Origin: Spirochaetales bacterium
GTDB lineage: Bacteria > Spirochaetota > Spirochaetia > DSM-16054 > Sediminispirochaetaceae
DNA: 6,217 nt
Assembly (NCBI GenBank): GCA_021767325.1
Contig: JAASTM010000159.1
Span: 1-6,217, forward strand
Direction of reading: 5' to 3'
In this document: piece by piece, positions 6,177 to 6,217 of the stretch
How positions within the stretch are numbered: position 1 is the stretch's first letter
How the letters are laid out: each line of letters begins with the position of its first letter
Program-made: the position numbers and the translations under genes
Notes under the pieces: model-generated
Databases searched by the model: none
What the model saw: the letters and a program-made list of their open reading frames with translations, nothing else
Told to the model about the DNA's origin: nothing

Positions 6177-6217
6177 ATGGAACAAAAAAAACTTCTCTGG
6201 ATACTATTCTCCGCTAC
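6177..6217 (+). CDS. N-terminus of a probable membrane or exported protein, 3'-partial
   Basis: Only 13 full codons are visible (MEQKKLLWILFSA), and the frame is open to the window edge. Two lysines followed by a hydrophobic run (LLWILFSA) are typical of a signal peptide or a single N-terminal membrane anchor. An AGGG ribosome site 6 nt upstream and the 2-nt gap after coaE support it as the next gene of the cluster. In some spirochaetes an anchored SPOR-domain (peptidoglycan-binding) protein may sit next to coaE. That is recollection only, and nothing in these few residues proves it. The start contains an A8 run (6184-6191). Confidence 0.6.
   Translation, partial: MEQKKLLWILFSA

Overview
The window looks like a stretch of chromosomal core genes from a flagellated bacterium of moderate to fairly high GC, most likely a free-living spirochaete (Spirochaetota). 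Three things suggest this. fliS, a small helical protein, polA and coaE lie in one tight co-directional cluster. CoaE has a variant P-loop and PLLFE region. PolA has an unusual motif A. My unchecked recollection is that Borrelia has a similar fliS - hypothetical - polA - coaE order. The phylum assignment is inference. I see no mobile element, CRISPR array, tRNA or rRNA, and nothing that looks horizontally acquired.

Layout, all on the + strand. (1) Positions 1-1821 hold the 3' part of a large gene. It encodes a beta-propeller-like region followed by a C-terminal NodB (polysaccharide deacetylase) domain whose metal-binding and catalytic residues are almost all replaced. (2) Positions 1822-1944 form a purine-rich leader with a candidate sigma-28 promoter and a strong Shine-Dalgarno sequence. 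(3) fliS (1945-2367) encodes the flagellin export chaperone. (4) A 46-nt spacer with a possible hairpin over the next ribosome binding site leads into a 146-aa helical protein (2414-2854), perhaps a FlgN/FliT-type chaperone. (5) polA (2851-5568) overlaps that gene by an ATGA. It encodes a full three-domain DNA polymerase I with intact 5' nuclease, proofreading and polymerase active sites. (6) coaE (5575-6174) encodes dephospho-CoA kinase, the last step of CoA synthesis. (7) From 6177 a new gene begins with a basic, hydrophobic N-terminus typical of a membrane or exported protein, and runs off the window.

The downstream genes are packed with a 46-nt gap, a 4-nt overlap, a 6-nt gap and a 2-nt gap, so fliS through the last partial gene probably form one transcription unit that mixes flagellar and housekeeping functions. 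The only non-coding stretches are 1822-1944 and 2368-2413. I found no convincing undescribed system. The observations most worth a second look are the apparent pseudo-deacetylase, the Arg-to-Val change in PolA motif A, the variant CoaE P-loop, and the coupling of flagellar chaperone genes to polA.
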